Source: Motiliproteus sp041586615
Lineage (GTDB): Bacteria; Pseudomonadota; Gammaproteobacteria; Pseudomonadales; Balneatricaceae
Direction of reading: 5' to 3'
NCBI GenBank assembly: GCA_041586615.1
Contig: JBFGZS010000040.1
Coordinates: 1-42,109 of the forward strand
Length of the DNA stretch: 42,109 nucleotides
The position numbers and the translations under genes are program-made. Of the stretch, positions 1 through 8,883 are shown in pieces; within the stretch, counting starts at the first letter, position 1; each line of letters starts with the position of its first letter. The notes under the pieces are model-generated. The model ran no database searches. It was not told the DNA's origin and worked only from the letters and a program-made list of their open reading frames with translations.

Positions 1-126
1 CTGGGGTTAATCGCCATGGTTTCGTTACGAATAAATAATATGCATTTTTACAGACAAGTAGGGTCTGAGTGTTAGCTATAGTTTTAATGAGCTGAGCGTT
101 AAGGCGGCCTGGTTTTAAGGGGGGCG

Positions 127-207
127 TTGTAAGGAGGCTAGAGTTGTAAGGAGACTAGAGTTGTAAGGAGACTAGAGTTGTAAGGAGACTAGAGTTGTAA
201 GGAGGCG
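127..207. repeat. 17-bp tandem repeat carrying SD-like cores
   Basis: About 4.7 copies of a 17-bp unit, ttgtaaggagactagag, run head to tail (units at 127, 144, 161, 178 and a partial at 195). The only changes are ggagg/ggaga variants. Each unit contains AAGGAG, so a ladder of ribosome-binding-like sequences lies just upstream of the broken solute-binding gene. The first 126 bases show no gene that I can support. Confidence 0.85.
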
Positions 208-237
208 GGCACGATATCGATGGGCGGAGGTATAGCG

Positions 238-636
238 ATGTTGAGGCTACGTAAGGCGGTATGCACGCGAAGTATGTTTCTAGCGGCTGCCAGCGTTTCT
301 CTGTCGTCTCTTTTTTCTATCGCTATTGCGCAAGAGGTCGTCGTGGCTTTCGGGGAGAACCGCCCGCCCTCCGTGGGCGGAGCCGGTCAAGGTGGGCTGG
401 AGATCGATATCGTTCGCGCGTCCTTGAAAGAGGGCGGTCACAGTTTGAAAGCGGTGCAGATGCCTGTTGCGCGTTTAAAAGCATTGGAAAACATGGAAAG
501 AGGGGAGTTCGATGCGGTTGCCGGGGTTAGGGGGCTGAGTTCGACAACCCATCGCTCGAACAGTTATATCTCCTATCGTAATTATGCCTTCAATACTTCC
601 AATCGTGCATTGAATCGCCGCGATCCAGCGTGCTAG
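238..636 (+). pseudogene. Truncated periplasmic solute-binding protein (SBP_bac_3-like) remnant
   Basis: The ATG at 238 has GGAGG seven bases upstream, better than the ATG at 220. The product begins with a typical Sec signal peptide (positive start, hydrophobic core, IAIAQE cleavage region). It continues with VVVAFGENRPP and GLEIDIVRASL, the N-terminal lobe pattern of family 3 amino-acid-type binding proteins. The gene at 15156-14386 has the same layout (IIMAYGHNYRPF, GLQIDIVREIF). Family members are about 250 residues, but this frame stops after about 132, following SYISYRNYAF. The next 200 bases give no clear continuation; a short stretch after 605 in another frame hints at a frameshift. 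I read it as a decayed gene. A short expressed protein is possible but would lack the second lobe. Confidence 0.6.
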
Positions 637-830
637 AGAGTGCGCCATGAAGAGAGATCGTTTATCATTGGCTCAAATAAGTGGCGACAATCTTGGCATT
701 GTTGGGGGCTTAGCCGCTCACCTTTTTGCTTTGTACGCATGGCCCCCAAGGCTTTCGGTGAAAGGGGGGAATGATCCAGACTTGTCTACATCCTACATTT
801 CGATATGCATAGTAATAGAACCCGCTAAAG

Positions 831-1544
831 ATGAACGATAGAACCGAGAAAAGAACAGTTAGGAGTGGTGGCACTGAGTTTATCTACGATCAGATCTTAG
901 GTGCCATCTTTGAGCGTAAGCTCCAGCCGGGGACCCGGTTAAAGGAGGAGGAGCTCTGTGAGGTTTTTGGCGTCGGTCGAGGTGGGGTCAGAAAGGTGTT
1001 GCAGCGGTTGGCGCACGAGAATCTGGTCGAAATTATTCCTAATAGTGGAGCCTTTATCGCCAAGCCTTCTATCAAAGAGTCTAAGGAGGTATTCCAGGCC
1101 CGGCGCCTGATTGAAACGGAGCTGGTCAAGGAGCTTTGCCGACAATTTTCTCCCGATAAACGCAGAGCGCTGGAGGAACATGTGGCCCACGAGCAGGCCG
1201 CTCACGATGCGGGAAATCATAATCTGCGCATTCGATTGTCGGGTGAATACCATTTGCTGATTGGAAAGCTGGCGGATAAACCAGTGCTCACCGAATTTCT
1301 GCGTGAGATCATCTCACGTACCTCGTTGATTATTGCACTGTATGAACGCAGCAAGTCGGTTAAAGGGCACGTGGGCAGTGCGCCCTGCATGGACCATCGT
1401 GCCTTGATTGATAGCATAGAAAATGGTGACGCCGATCAGGCGGTGCAGTTGATGCGTGATCATCTCCTGGGTATTGAGAATATGCTGGACTTAGAACCAC
1501 CGCCGAAAGAGACGGTGGATCTGAAGAGTCTCTTTGCTGGCTAG
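831..1544 (+). CDS. GntR-family transcriptional regulator, FCD subfamily
   Basis: The 237-residue product has a GntR winged helix-turn-helix at about residues 17-78 (LQPGTRLKEEELCEVFGV, then NSGAFIAKPS). An FCD effector-binding all-helical domain follows at about 85-215, with the usual ARRLIETELV start and a late MDHRALIDSIENGDADQA segment. FCD regulators bind small carboxylates or related metabolites, often through a metal held by His and Asp, and usually repress neighbouring catabolic genes. It is clearly paralogous to the regulator at 6778-6026: LKEEELCE, the HLLIG segment and the EIISR segment are shared. It lies convergent with the CynX-like permease. A degenerate TTGTCTACAT at 782-791 resembles the palindrome at 6917 and could be an autoregulatory site, but this is weak. 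The effector is unknown. Confidence 0.9.
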   Translation: MNDRTEKRTVRSGGTEFIYDQILGAIFERKLQPGTRLKEEELCEVFGVGRGGVRKVLQRLAHENLVEIIPNSGAFIAKPSIKESKEVFQARRLIETELVKELCRQFSPDKRRALEEHVAHEQAAHDAGNHNLRIRLSGEYHLLIGKLADKPVLTEFLREIISRTSLIIALYERSKSVKGHVGSAPCMDHRALIDSIENGDADQAVQLMRDHLLGIENMLDLEPPPKETVDLKSLFAG

Positions 1545-1858
1545 CAGCCTTAATCACTGCTGTCCGGTTTAGAAAATCTAGAGGGGGGTATGGATCAAAA
1601 CTTGTTACCTGTAAGGAGGTAGCCGGAAGTCGTACATAGGGGGGTTCGGCCACAGAAGCGCTGGCTTTACTCTTTCAGGGAAAAAGCCCTGCGTTTATGG
1701 ATACCGATAAGGTTCCATTTTAATGATCTCGGCAGATATGAGCTGAATAGTTACATCAGGAAAAGAATTAGAAGTGCCATGTCCTTTAAATACTATGAGC
1801 CGGAACGGATGCTTAATATTGACGCGAATGCTTGCCTTTGTTCGCTCGGTTGCACGCT
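1545..1858. other. Convergent intergenic region, no gene seen
   Basis: This stretch separates the converging gntR and MFS genes. GGCTTT (1663-1668) and AAAGCC (1683-1688) could form a short hairpin, but there is no convincing T-tract. No coding or RNA feature is supported. Confidence 0.5.
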
Positions 1859-3130
1859 TTAACGTGTTGATGGTACCCGTCCGGTTAACACGCTTTTTGA
1901 TTCGTTACCCGAAGGTGTGATAACGCCCATTGCTTGAGAATACCCTGTCGGCGAGAAGTATCGGGTTACTCCAAGCATCAGCAACAAAGTTGTCAGGGTT
2001 AATACCCAAGAGGCGGCAAAGCTGCCACTCACTTCCCTCAGCAGGCCTGTCAGATAAGGCATGATCGCCGTGATAATGAACCCAATGCCTTGAACAAAAG
2101 CGGCCAACAATCCGGCCAGCTTTGGTGTCGCCAGGTGGTCGACCGTCAGTGTCAGGCTAAGCGCAAAGCAGGAGCCGAGGCCAAATCCGATAAGCGCAAC
2201 CCAGAGCGTCATCAACGGCCCTGGAAACAGCAACAGACCGCAGAATCCAACCAGTTGAAGGCAGAGCGCGAGGATCAGCCCCGGACGCCTGTCCGCTTGG
2301 CCGCTACTGATTAGGGGCAGACTTAGGGCCGCCAACACCTGAAAGAGTGTCATGATGCCTATGAGCCCGCCGCTTTCTCGGGTGCTCCAGCCCAGTTGCT
2401 GAGAATACATCGGCAGCCACGCGATCATACTGGCGTAACCTCCGTTAGCCAATCCGAAGTAGGCCGCAAGCAGCCAAGCCCTGCGACTGCGGAAAAAATT
2501 CGGCGCGGTGCTAGGGCGAGCGTGGGTTGGGGTATCGCGAGGTCGAGCCCGCCACCAGAGGGGGAGCGTGAGCAGGGCAGGCACTAGCCAGATGCCTAAG
2601 CCCGCCTGCCAGTGATGGAAGTGATCTGACACCAACGGGCTTACCAGTGCCGCGACCCCCCCTCCGCCCATCAAGGCGGCGGAATAGATTCCCATGGCTA
2701 GAGGAACATGCCGAGGATACCAGCGTTTGATGACACCTGGAGCCAGAGCTTGAATGATCGCCACGCCGCTCCCCGTGAGGATGGCGCTGGCGATCAACAT
2801 GCTTGCGCCTTCCAGTTGAAGGCGCCACAGGCAGCCGAGACTGATGGCCAACAGCCCACTGACCATTCCCTGGTCCTCGCGTATATAACGACTCAGCCAG
2901 GGAAGCAGGAGCGCGAAAAGCCCCATACATAACATGGGGATGACAGTGAGGAGTGAGGCTCCCTGCAGGCCCAGGCCAGTGGCGCTGCGGATCTCCTCAA
3001 TCAGCGGCCCAGCCGAGGTCAGAATGGGGCGCAGGTTGATACCCAAGGCTGCGATTACTAGCAACGGCCAGAGGTCAAGGCTTCGCTGTCGCATTCCTAG
3101 CCCCCGGTAACCGTTTTCTTCTGTAGGCAT
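1859..3130 (-). CDS. CynX/NimT-family MFS transporter
   Basis: This 423-residue major facilitator has about 12 hydrophobic helices. From memory it follows the cyanate-transport-like CynX family closely: ALGINLRPILTSAGPL in helix 1, IIQALAPGVIKRWYPRH, SAALMGGGGVAAL, FGLANGGYASMIAWLP and LQLVGFCGLLLFPGP. An AGGAGG sits nine bases before the ATG. It is last in the apparent operon gntR, codA-like, chlorohydrolase-like, MFS. It may import the ring compound handled by the two amidohydrolases, or export a product such as cyanate. CynX homologues also include nitroimidazole-type transporters, so the substrate is open. No cyanase or carbonic anhydrase gene is nearby, which argues against a plain cyanate system. 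Confidence 0.85.
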   Translation of the reverse strand: MPTEENGYRGLGMRQRSLDLWPLLVIAALGINLRPILTSAGPLIEEIRSATGLGLQGASLLTVIPMLCMGLFALLLPWLSRYIREDQGMVSGLLAISLGCLWRLQLEGASMLIASAILTGSGVAIIQALAPGVIKRWYPRHVPLAMGIYSAALMGGGGVAALVSPLVSDHFHHWQAGLGIWLVPALLTLPLWWRARPRDTPTHARPSTAPNFFRSRRAWLLAAYFGLANGGYASMIAWLPMYSQQLGWSTRESGGLIGIMTLFQVLAALSLPLISSGQADRRPGLILALCLQLVGFCGLLLFPGPLMTLWVALIGFGLGSCFALSLTLTVDHLATPKLAGLLAAFVQGIGFIITAIMPYLTGLLREVSGSFAASWVLTLTTLLLMLGVTRYFSPTGYSQAMGVITPSGNESKSVLTGRVPSTR

Positions 3131-3143
3131 GTTCGGGCCTCCT

Positions 3144-3164
3144 GCGCCGGCTGAAAGCCGGCGC
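3144..3164 (-). promoter_or_regulatory. GC-rich hairpin directly upstream of the MFS ribosome-binding site
   Basis: An 8-bp perfect stem, GCGCCGGC with GCCGGCGC around a 5-nt loop, lies in the 87-nt gap between the amidohydrolase stop and the MFS start. In the transcript it ends just before the AGGAGG of the MFS gene. It could set relative expression by RNA stability or translation control. There is no T-run, so it is not a simple terminator. Confidence 0.5.
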
Positions 3165-3217
3165 TTGTACGGGGAAATGGGTAACTAGGATTAGTGTCTT
3201 CAGGACGCAACGTCCCA

Positions 3218-4705
3218 CTACGCCTGCCGTTTTTCTGTGGGGTCCAGGAACGGGAAGCTGGGGCGGAATATCTCGTCGACTGGCGGATGACGGTGCGTGC
3301 GTTCTGGGTAGCTTTCGCGGAGTTTGTCGTATTGATTCTGCGCCTGGCGCTGCCAGTCGCTGTAATCGACCCCTTCGATTCGGCCACCGTCCAGGACCGT
3401 TCGACCGTTGATGATGATCGTTTTGAAGTCCCGTCCCGTGCCATTCATGATCATGGTCTGAATCGGGTCGACTCGTTGGCCCAGGTGGAATCCCGAGAGG
3501 TCAAACACCGTGATATCGGCTTTGGCGCCTGGCGCCAGTCGACCGAGGTCGTCGCGGCCCAGGGCTTTGGCGCCCGCCAGCGTGGCGGCGTTGTAGTAAT
3601 CGGCGGCGCTGACCGCCTGCGGGTCATCCTCGATGACCCGGTTGAGCATGATGCCGGTATGCATGTTGCTGATCAGGTCGGCCGGGAAGGTGTCTGTGCC
3701 CAGGCCGATATTGATCCCGAGACTGCGCAGGCGGCTGAAGCTGTTGAGGGCTTTGCCGCTGCGTGCGAATACGATGGGACAGTGAACCAGCGTGGCGCCC
3801 GACGCGGCCAGGTAACCGAGTTCGCGCTCGATCTGGGCGGGATCCGCCTTCGCGCCACCGAGGAACAGGCCGTGCGGTAGCAGGGTGCGTGGGCCCAAAA
3901 ATTCAAGCCTGTGCAGCAGCTCCAGCGAGGATATGCCAAATCGCTGTTGCAGCATATCGACCTCGAGCTGGGACTGGCAGCAATGCAGGCGTACCGGGCA
4001 ATCGAGACTGGCGCTGGCGGCGGCGGTGCGTTCAAGCAGCGCCTGCGTGCAGCCTTCGATGCGGTCCGGTGCGAGCAGGCCCCGCACGAGCCCGTTGTGC
4101 CGGCCGTCGAAGGTCTCGACGAATCGTATGGCCTCCTCCAGGCCGCGGTACCCCCGGGCTTCGTCCCAATGCATGTCGAAGCGGCCGTCGGGGCTGATGG
4201 TTGAAAGTCCGGTGCGGTAAGCCGGTCCAAGATAGACACGCAGGCCCAGCTCGGCGGCAATGTCGGCGGCGCTGGCAAACTCATCGTAGGTTTCGGCCCA
4301 CTCGCGGTAAAGCAGCGAGGTGATGGGTAGCGCGGTGGTGATGCCATTATGCAGCAGCTGTGTAAAGGCATAGCGCTTCATGAAGTTGGCTTCCTGCGCG
4401 GAGTAGACCTCCCGCGTGCCGCCGTCGACATAGCTGCTCGCCCACACCCGCCCGCAGCGCCAGGCGGGACCGTTGTCAAAGCCGAGTACCGTGGAATCAA
4501 GGTCTGCGAGGGCGTCCAGGTCGATAAATCCGGGTCCGACCACGGCGTATCCGGCGTCGATTTCGTGGTCGACGGGGCCGGTGTAGCCATGGCCGCAGAA
4601 GATAATGGTGTCATTACGGTAGACCAGCTCACCATTTTCTAACAGGCGATGCTGTTTACCATCAAAGCCGACGATATAGCGGCCGGTAATTCGGGTGCAG
4701 GTCAT
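3218..4705 (-). CDS. Atypical chlorohydrolase/ATZ-TRZ-like amidohydrolase lacking the HxH metal motif
   Basis: I place the start at ATG 4705, where AAGGAG lies eight bases upstream and the gap to the preceding gene is 16 nt. The open frame extends to 4822, but that part overlaps the upstream gene. The 495-residue product has the amidohydrolase layout: a beta-sandwich N-terminus, TIM barrel and C-terminal strand (LAPGAKADITVFDL). In ATZ/TRZ enzymes the first barrel strand reads PGFIDxHxH. Here it reads PGFIDLDALADLD (about residues 58-70), so both metal histidines are absent. Later ligands seem kept: H241 (LHCCQS), H278 (PHGLF), H308 (VHCP) and D338 (GTDTF). I recall this DLDAL form in proteins annotated only as chlorohydrolase family. 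Hydrolysis of an N-heterocycle is likely by context, but the substrate is unknown. Confidence 0.8.
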   Translation of the reverse strand: MTCTRITGRYIVGFDGKQHRLLENGELVYRNDTIIFCGHGYTGPVDHEIDAGYAVVGPGFIDLDALADLDSTVLGFDNGPAWRCGRVWASSYVDGGTREVYSAQEANFMKRYAFTQLLHNGITTALPITSLLYREWAETYDEFASAADIAAELGLRVYLGPAYRTGLSTISPDGRFDMHWDEARGYRGLEEAIRFVETFDGRHNGLVRGLLAPDRIEGCTQALLERTAAASASLDCPVRLHCCQSQLEVDMLQQRFGISSLELLHRLEFLGPRTLLPHGLFLGGAKADPAQIERELGYLAASGATLVHCPIVFARSGKALNSFSRLRSLGINIGLGTDTFPADLISNMHTGIMLNRVIEDDPQAVSAADYYNAATLAGAKALGRDDLGRLAPGAKADITVFDLSGFHLGQRVDPIQTMIMNGTGRDFKTIIINGRTVLDGGRIEGVDYSDWQRQAQNQYDKLRESYPERTHRHPPVDEIFRPSFPFLDPTEKRQA

Positions 4706-4721
4706 ACGGAGTCTCCTTGAT

Positions 4722-5915
4722 TCAGGCCAGGCACTCGCCATTGCGTGCGGTAATCCGGCCGGCTTTGCAGACCAGGGTTCGGGTGGGTCGGCTGACGATG
4801 GCATGGGCGATGGTCTGGGCATCCACCAGTGTGAAATCGGCGCTGCACCCGACTTCGAGGCCGTAGTCGTCGATGCCCATCACCTGGGCACCGCCGAAGG
4901 TGCAGATATCCAACAGCATTTCCAGCTCGTCGTCGCAGCGATAGTTGCTGCGAAACCCCATCAGCATGGCGCGTTCGATCATGTCGGCGTTGCCGTAGGG
5001 CCCCCAGGCATCGCGGATGCCATCGGAGCCGGCGCAGACCCGGATGCCCGCCTCTCGAAGCCGTTTGATGGGAGGGAAGGCGATATGGCCGGGGCCGTGG
5101 GTCATGATGGCGATATCCTGCTCGTGAAGTTGCTCGATCAGAGACTGGAGATAGGCGTCTTCCAACATACCGAGGCAGAAGGCGTGGCTAATGGTCACCT
5201 TCCCCTGCAGGCCGAGTGCCCTTGTCCGTTCAATGATCAGTTCCATCGAGGTGGCACCGAGCTGATCGGGCTCGTGCAGATGAATATCGATACCCACCCC
5301 GCGTCGATCGGCGATCCCGAAGATGGTATCGAGGTGGCCGGCGGGATCGCGATCGATAGCGCCCGGGTCGATGCCGCCGATCAGGTCGGCCCCTGCGTCG
5401 ATGGCCGCCTCCAGAGAGGCCTGAGTACCCGGGCGAATCATCACGCCACTTTGTGGAAAGGCTACCAGCTGCATCGTCACGCTTTGGCTGAATTCTTCAC
5501 GTGTGGCAAGCACCGCCTCAATATTGGCCAAGCCGACATCGGTATCTACGTCGACATGGGTCCGGATGTGGGTGGTGCCCTTGCTGATAGCCTGGCGGAC
5601 CTGGTTGGCCGACTGAATCCGAGGGGACAGCTTCAGCTCTTTCCGGACGCGTCGCTCGTTTTCTATTTTGTCGATAATGCGTGGACCGGCGCGGTGTGGC
5701 TGCCAGGGCTGCCCCCAGAATGTCTTGTCGATATGGGTGTGCGCGTCCACCAGACCGGGAAGCAGCAATTGGCCGGCACCGTCCAAGACCTTCGCCTCCG
5801 GTGCCTGGAGGTTGTTCCCCAAGGCTTCGATACGCCCCTCGATCACCAGTAGGTCCGAAGTTGCCCTGCCCAGTGGTCGGACATTACGAATTAGTAGGGC
5901 GTTGTTGGTATTCAT
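4722..5915 (-). CDS. Cytosine deaminase/AtzC-like amidohydrolase
   Basis: This 397-residue amidohydrolase-superfamily enzyme is of the CodA/AtzC type, which removes amino groups from pyrimidine, triazine or related rings. The full metal and catalytic set is visible: HxH at 59/61 (DAHTHIDK), H212 and E215 (DIHLHEPDQ, matching the HxxE of CodA), H244 (SHAF) and D298 (GSDGIRDAWGPYGNADM, close to the CodA segment before its active-site aspartate). The C-terminus ends in the usual beta-sandwich strand (YGLEVGCSADFTLVDA). It is cytoplasmic, with no signal peptide. Together with the next gene it makes a two-hydrolase pair 16 nt apart, behind a GntR regulator and ahead of an MFS permease. The true substrate cannot be read from sequence; cytosine, isocytosine, hydantoin-like or s-triazine-like rings are all possible. 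Confidence 0.88.
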   Translation of the reverse strand: MNTNNALLIRNVRPLGRATSDLLVIEGRIEALGNNLQAPEAKVLDGAGQLLLPGLVDAHTHIDKTFWGQPWQPHRAGPRIIDKIENERRVRKELKLSPRIQSANQVRQAISKGTTHIRTHVDVDTDVGLANIEAVLATREEFSQSVTMQLVAFPQSGVMIRPGTQASLEAAIDAGADLIGGIDPGAIDRDPAGHLDTIFGIADRRGVGIDIHLHEPDQLGATSMELIIERTRALGLQGKVTISHAFCLGMLEDAYLQSLIEQLHEQDIAIMTHGPGHIAFPPIKRLREAGIRVCAGSDGIRDAWGPYGNADMIERAMLMGFRSNYRCDDELEMLLDICTFGGAQVMGIDDYGLEVGCSADFTLVDAQTIAHAIVSRPTRTLVCKAGRITARNGECLA

Positions 5916-6025
5916 CCGTTAAATTCCTCAGGTTGCAATAAGGGTGGGGCTCGTCATTTATGGGGGCAGCGCTCCTGTACGCGTTCCCGCTGCTCTTGCT
6001 AGGACCGGGCGGTACAGGCAAACGC

Positions 6026-6778
6026 TCAGGAGAAAATGCTTCTAAGATCGACCTGTTGCTTTTCTTCTGGATCCAGACTCAGCTGCTTCTCCAGTTCATT
6101 AAGGTGGGTCTCCATCAATGCGGTTGCCGACGCGACATCACGCGACGCGATTGCTTCGATGAGCGTATGGTGTTCAGTACAGGCACGGTTGCCGGCAATA
6201 CAGCCATTACTCGAACGGGGTTGCTGGTAGAGCGCCACGATCAGTAAGGAGCGTGAAATAATCTCCTGCAGGAACGGGTATAGTACGGGGCGTTTTGCCA
6301 GCGCCCCTATCAGCAGATGAAACTCACCGGCAAGCCTTATTCGAGTGCCTAGGTCTCCGGTGTGGTGGGCCTCCTGTTCAAGTTTGGCATGTTGCTCTAG
6401 GATCACCCTGTTCTGGGGGGTGCACCGGGTGGCAAGCTCTCCTACAAGCTCGAGCTCAATGAGTCGACGGGCTCGAAATACCTCCCGGGCTTCCTCTCGC
6501 GTAGGTTCGGCTACAAAAGCGCCGCTATGGGGGACGTGGGCAATCAGCTTGTGATGCTCCAACTGTCGCAGTAGTATCCTCACAAACCCTCGGCTGATCC
6601 CTAAGGCTTCACATAGCTCTTCTTCTTTAAGCCGCGTGCCCGGCAGTAATTTATGGGACGCGATAGCAACCCAGATCCGCTGAAAGGCGATATCAACATC
6701 CCTGTGCTCAGGTTTTTTTCCTTGACCCCGTTCGGTCAACGGTTCTGGTTGGGTCAGCAGGGAGATCTCTGGAAGCAT
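6026..6778 (-). CDS. GntR-family regulator, FCD subfamily
   Basis: The 250-residue protein has a winged helix at about residues 28-95 (PGTRLKEEELCEALGISRG, PHSGAFVAEPT) and an FCD domain beginning at ARRLIELELVGEL. It shares many blocks with the regulator at 831-1544, including the HLLIG segment, the EIISR segment and the final ALMETHL region, so the two are paralogues. It is the first gene of the amidohydrolase operon and is divergent from the ABC importer. The palindrome at 6917-6932 in the divergent region has the TTGTNNACAA form typical of FCD regulators and is the likely operator. By context it would repress both units until an inducer binds. The second identical-core palindrome at 21699 suggests that this protein or its paralogue also controls the allantoin locus. 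Confidence 0.9.
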   Translation of the reverse strand: MLPEISLLTQPEPLTERGQGKKPEHRDVDIAFQRIWVAIASHKLLPGTRLKEEELCEALGISRGFVRILLRQLEHHKLIAHVPHSGAFVAEPTREEAREVFRARRLIELELVGELATRCTPQNRVILEQHAKLEQEAHHTGDLGTRIRLAGEFHLLIGALAKRPVLYPFLQEIISRSLLIVALYQQPRSSNGCIAGNRACTEHHTLIEAIASRDVASATALMETHLNELEKQLSLDPEEKQQVDLRSIFS

Positions 6779-6916
6779 AGGCTGTAGCCCATCTGTGGTG
6801 AAAATTGAACGGACTTATCGGCGAGGTCAGGGATGGTGCTTGATCTGCGTGAGCCCTGCCGATTTGTCGTAGTGTTGATGCCCATGCTATTCATTTTCGT
6901 GGTCCAATTCAATACA

Positions 6917-6932
6917 TGATTGTTAACAATCA
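6917..6932. promoter_or_regulatory. Perfect 16-bp palindrome, candidate GntR/FCD operator
   Basis: TGATTGTTAACAATCA is a perfect palindrome midway between the divergent gntR (start 6778) and ABC importer (start 7235). The left arm GATTGTTAAC recurs at 7118-7127 as a possible second half-site. The same core is found at 21699-21712. The TTGTNNACAA layout fits FCD-type operators. The remainder of the 456-nt gap is A+T-rich and holds no gene I can support; TTGACT at 7080-7085 could be a -35 for the ABC operon, but its -10 is poor. Confidence 0.6.
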
Positions 6933-7234
6933 CCTTTGTTTTTATCATTATTATAAAGGCGAGTTTTTCGCTTTCGTTGCTTGTCTTGTACATACAAAGA
7001 TCTGTAAAACATAGTGTTATGTTGTTGTTCGATTAATTGTTTCTTATTGGTGCGTGTTCTGCGGCGAGTGACTTTTTCCTTGACTTTTGGGGGTGCTAAG
7101 AGTTGTATGGTTATTAGGATTGTTAACGAAAAGAATTATTTCATTAGCAATTTAGGCTGCGGCTACTCTGCTTTCCCGCAGCTGACTCAGTTCCAATTTG
7201 ATGATTATAACGCTGAAAAAACGAGATAATAAAA

Positions 7235-8812
7235 ATGCGAAAATCAATAACTTCTGTAATCATGACGATGACCCTTGGCCTTGCCGTTACGGCACCGGTA
7301 ATGGCTAACACGCTGCGGATAGCGGAAGCTTCCGATATCGCTTCGTTGGACCCTTACTCGGTCACGGAGAGCAATACGCTAGGATTCCTGCATCATATTT
7401 ATGAGCCCTTGGTCCGTTATAATGCTGAGCTGAAATTGGAGTCGGCGTTGGCAACCTCTTGGGAGGTGGTGGAGCCCAATATTTGGCGGTTTAAGCTGAG
7501 AGAGGGGGTCAGTTACCACAATGGTAATCTGTTCTCGGCCGACGACGTGGTGGCGTCGATAAAACGTGCAGTTGATCCCAATGCCCCCATTCGCGTCAAT
7601 ATTCCGACCGTGGTGGATGCGCGAAAGGTTGATGAGATGACCGTCGATATCGTGCTGAGTAAGCCCGATCCGTTGCTACTGAATTATCTAACCAATGTCT
7701 ATGTCTTTGACAAAGAGTGGATGGTCGAGCACAACGCGCTCAAGGCCATTGATCTGCGCAAAGGTGAAGAAAGTTATGCCACCACCCATGCGAATGGTAC
7801 TGGTCCCTTCCAACTCAAAAGCCGTCAGCCTGATGCCAAGACCGTTCTGGTGGTCAACACGCAGTGGTGGGATAAGCCCCAGCATAACCTGACTAAAATT
7901 GAGTTTACTCCCATCTCTTCGGACGCCACACGTGTGGCGGCGCTACTTTCCGGAGAGATTGATCTGATGTACCCCGCTCCGTTGCAGGATGTGAATCGCA
8001 TCGTGGCGACTCCTGGAGTTAAGGTCATGGAAGCCCCCTCGCTTCGGACCATCATGTTCGGCTTCAACCAGCGTGACTCGCAGCTGCATGATTCCAATAT
8101 CAAAGGCACCAATCCGCTTAAGGACCAACGAGTGCGTAAGGCTCTTTATCAGGCGATTAACATGGACCTGATTCGTGAAAAAATCATGCGTGGTAAGTCA
8201 CGCAACGCCGGCTTGCTCGTAGCACCCGAGGTGCCCGGTTTTGATGCCTCGCTGAATGAGCGGTTCCCTTATGATCCCAAGGCTGCCAAAGCTCTGCTGG
8301 CCGAGGCGGGTTACCCAAATGGCTTCAGAGTGGGTCTGGATTGCACCAATGACCGTTACGTCAACGATGAGGAGATTTGCCAGGCGGTGGTGTCCATGTG
8401 GGCGAGGGTCGGTGTGAAGGCTAACTTGACCGCCCAAAGTAAGGGCAACCATTTCCAGAAGATGCTCGGTGGTGGTTCCGATATTTACATGTTCGGTTGG
8501 GCAACGTTGCCGATGCTCGATACCTTCAGCGCACTGACCGGGTTTCTTGCCACGCCAGCCGAGAAGCTCGGCACCTGGAATCCAGGCGGTTACTCCAATA
8601 CACGTATCGATACACTTATCGATCAAGTATCCGGGGAGCTTGATGAAACCAAGCGCCGCCAGATGTTGGCCGAAGCGTTGAAAATTGCTCGCGATGAAGT
8701 AGCGCTTCTTCCGCTGCACCAGCAGCCCCTTTCCTGGGGTGTCCGTGAAGAGGTTAGCCTTCCGCAGACGGCGGACAACAAGCCACGACTGTGGTATGCC
8801 CACATTAAATGA
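7235..8812 (+). CDS. ABC transporter solute-binding protein, DppA/OppA type (SBP_bac_5)
   Basis: The 525-residue protein starts with a Sec signal peptide (MRKSITSVIMTMTLGLAV, cleavage near VMA-NT). The typical family 5 opening follows: LRIAEASDIASLDPYSVTES and YEPLVRYNAELKLESALATSWEV. Later landmarks are DDVVASIKRA, GTGPFQL, RVRKALYQAINMDLIREKIM and GYPNGFRV. It delivers a peptide, opine or other small polar ligand to the membrane permeases in the periplasm. It is the first gene of a five-gene importer operon with all parts present. Divergence from the GntR/amidohydrolase operon and the palindrome between them suggest that the ligand may be a precursor of the compounds cleaved there, not ordinary dipeptides. 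That link is inference. Confidence 0.93.
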   Translation: MRKSITSVIMTMTLGLAVTAPVMANTLRIAEASDIASLDPYSVTESNTLGFLHHIYEPLVRYNAELKLESALATSWEVVEPNIWRFKLREGVSYHNGNLFSADDVVASIKRAVDPNAPIRVNIPTVVDARKVDEMTVDIVLSKPDPLLLNYLTNVYVFDKEWMVEHNALKAIDLRKGEESYATTHANGTGPFQLKSRQPDAKTVLVVNTQWWDKPQHNLTKIEFTPISSDATRVAALLSGEIDLMYPAPLQDVNRIVATPGVKVMEAPSLRTIMFGFNQRDSQLHDSNIKGTNPLKDQRVRKALYQAINMDLIREKIMRGKSRNAGLLVAPEVPGFDASLNERFPYDPKAAKALLAEAGYPNGFRVGLDCTNDRYVNDEEICQAVVSMWARVGVKANLTAQSKGNHFQKMLGGGSDIYMFGWATLPMLDTFSALTGFLATPAEKLGTWNPGGYSNTRIDTLIDQVSGELDETKRRQMLAEALKIARDEVALLPLHQQPLSWGVREEVSLPQTADNKPRLWYAHIK

Positions 8813-8883
8813 TTGACTGTTAGCCGGCCCTGACGCGCCGGCCCTGACGCGCTTTTATACCATCGTTCGAAGGAGTCAATTCT

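Noticed and set aside
127..207. CRISPR-like array
   Set aside because: The units are contiguous 17-bp copies with no spacers and no cas genes nearby; the other tandem repeats likewise lack spacers.
647..841. Small plus-strand frame of 64 codons
   Set aside because: No recognisable sequence and no good RBS; it overlaps the gntR start and probably covers decayed solute-binding gene sequence.
4706..4822. N-terminal extension of the chlorohydrolase-like frame to 4822
   Set aside because: It overlaps the upstream codA-like gene, lacks an RBS, and the ATG at 4705 has a clear AAGGAG.
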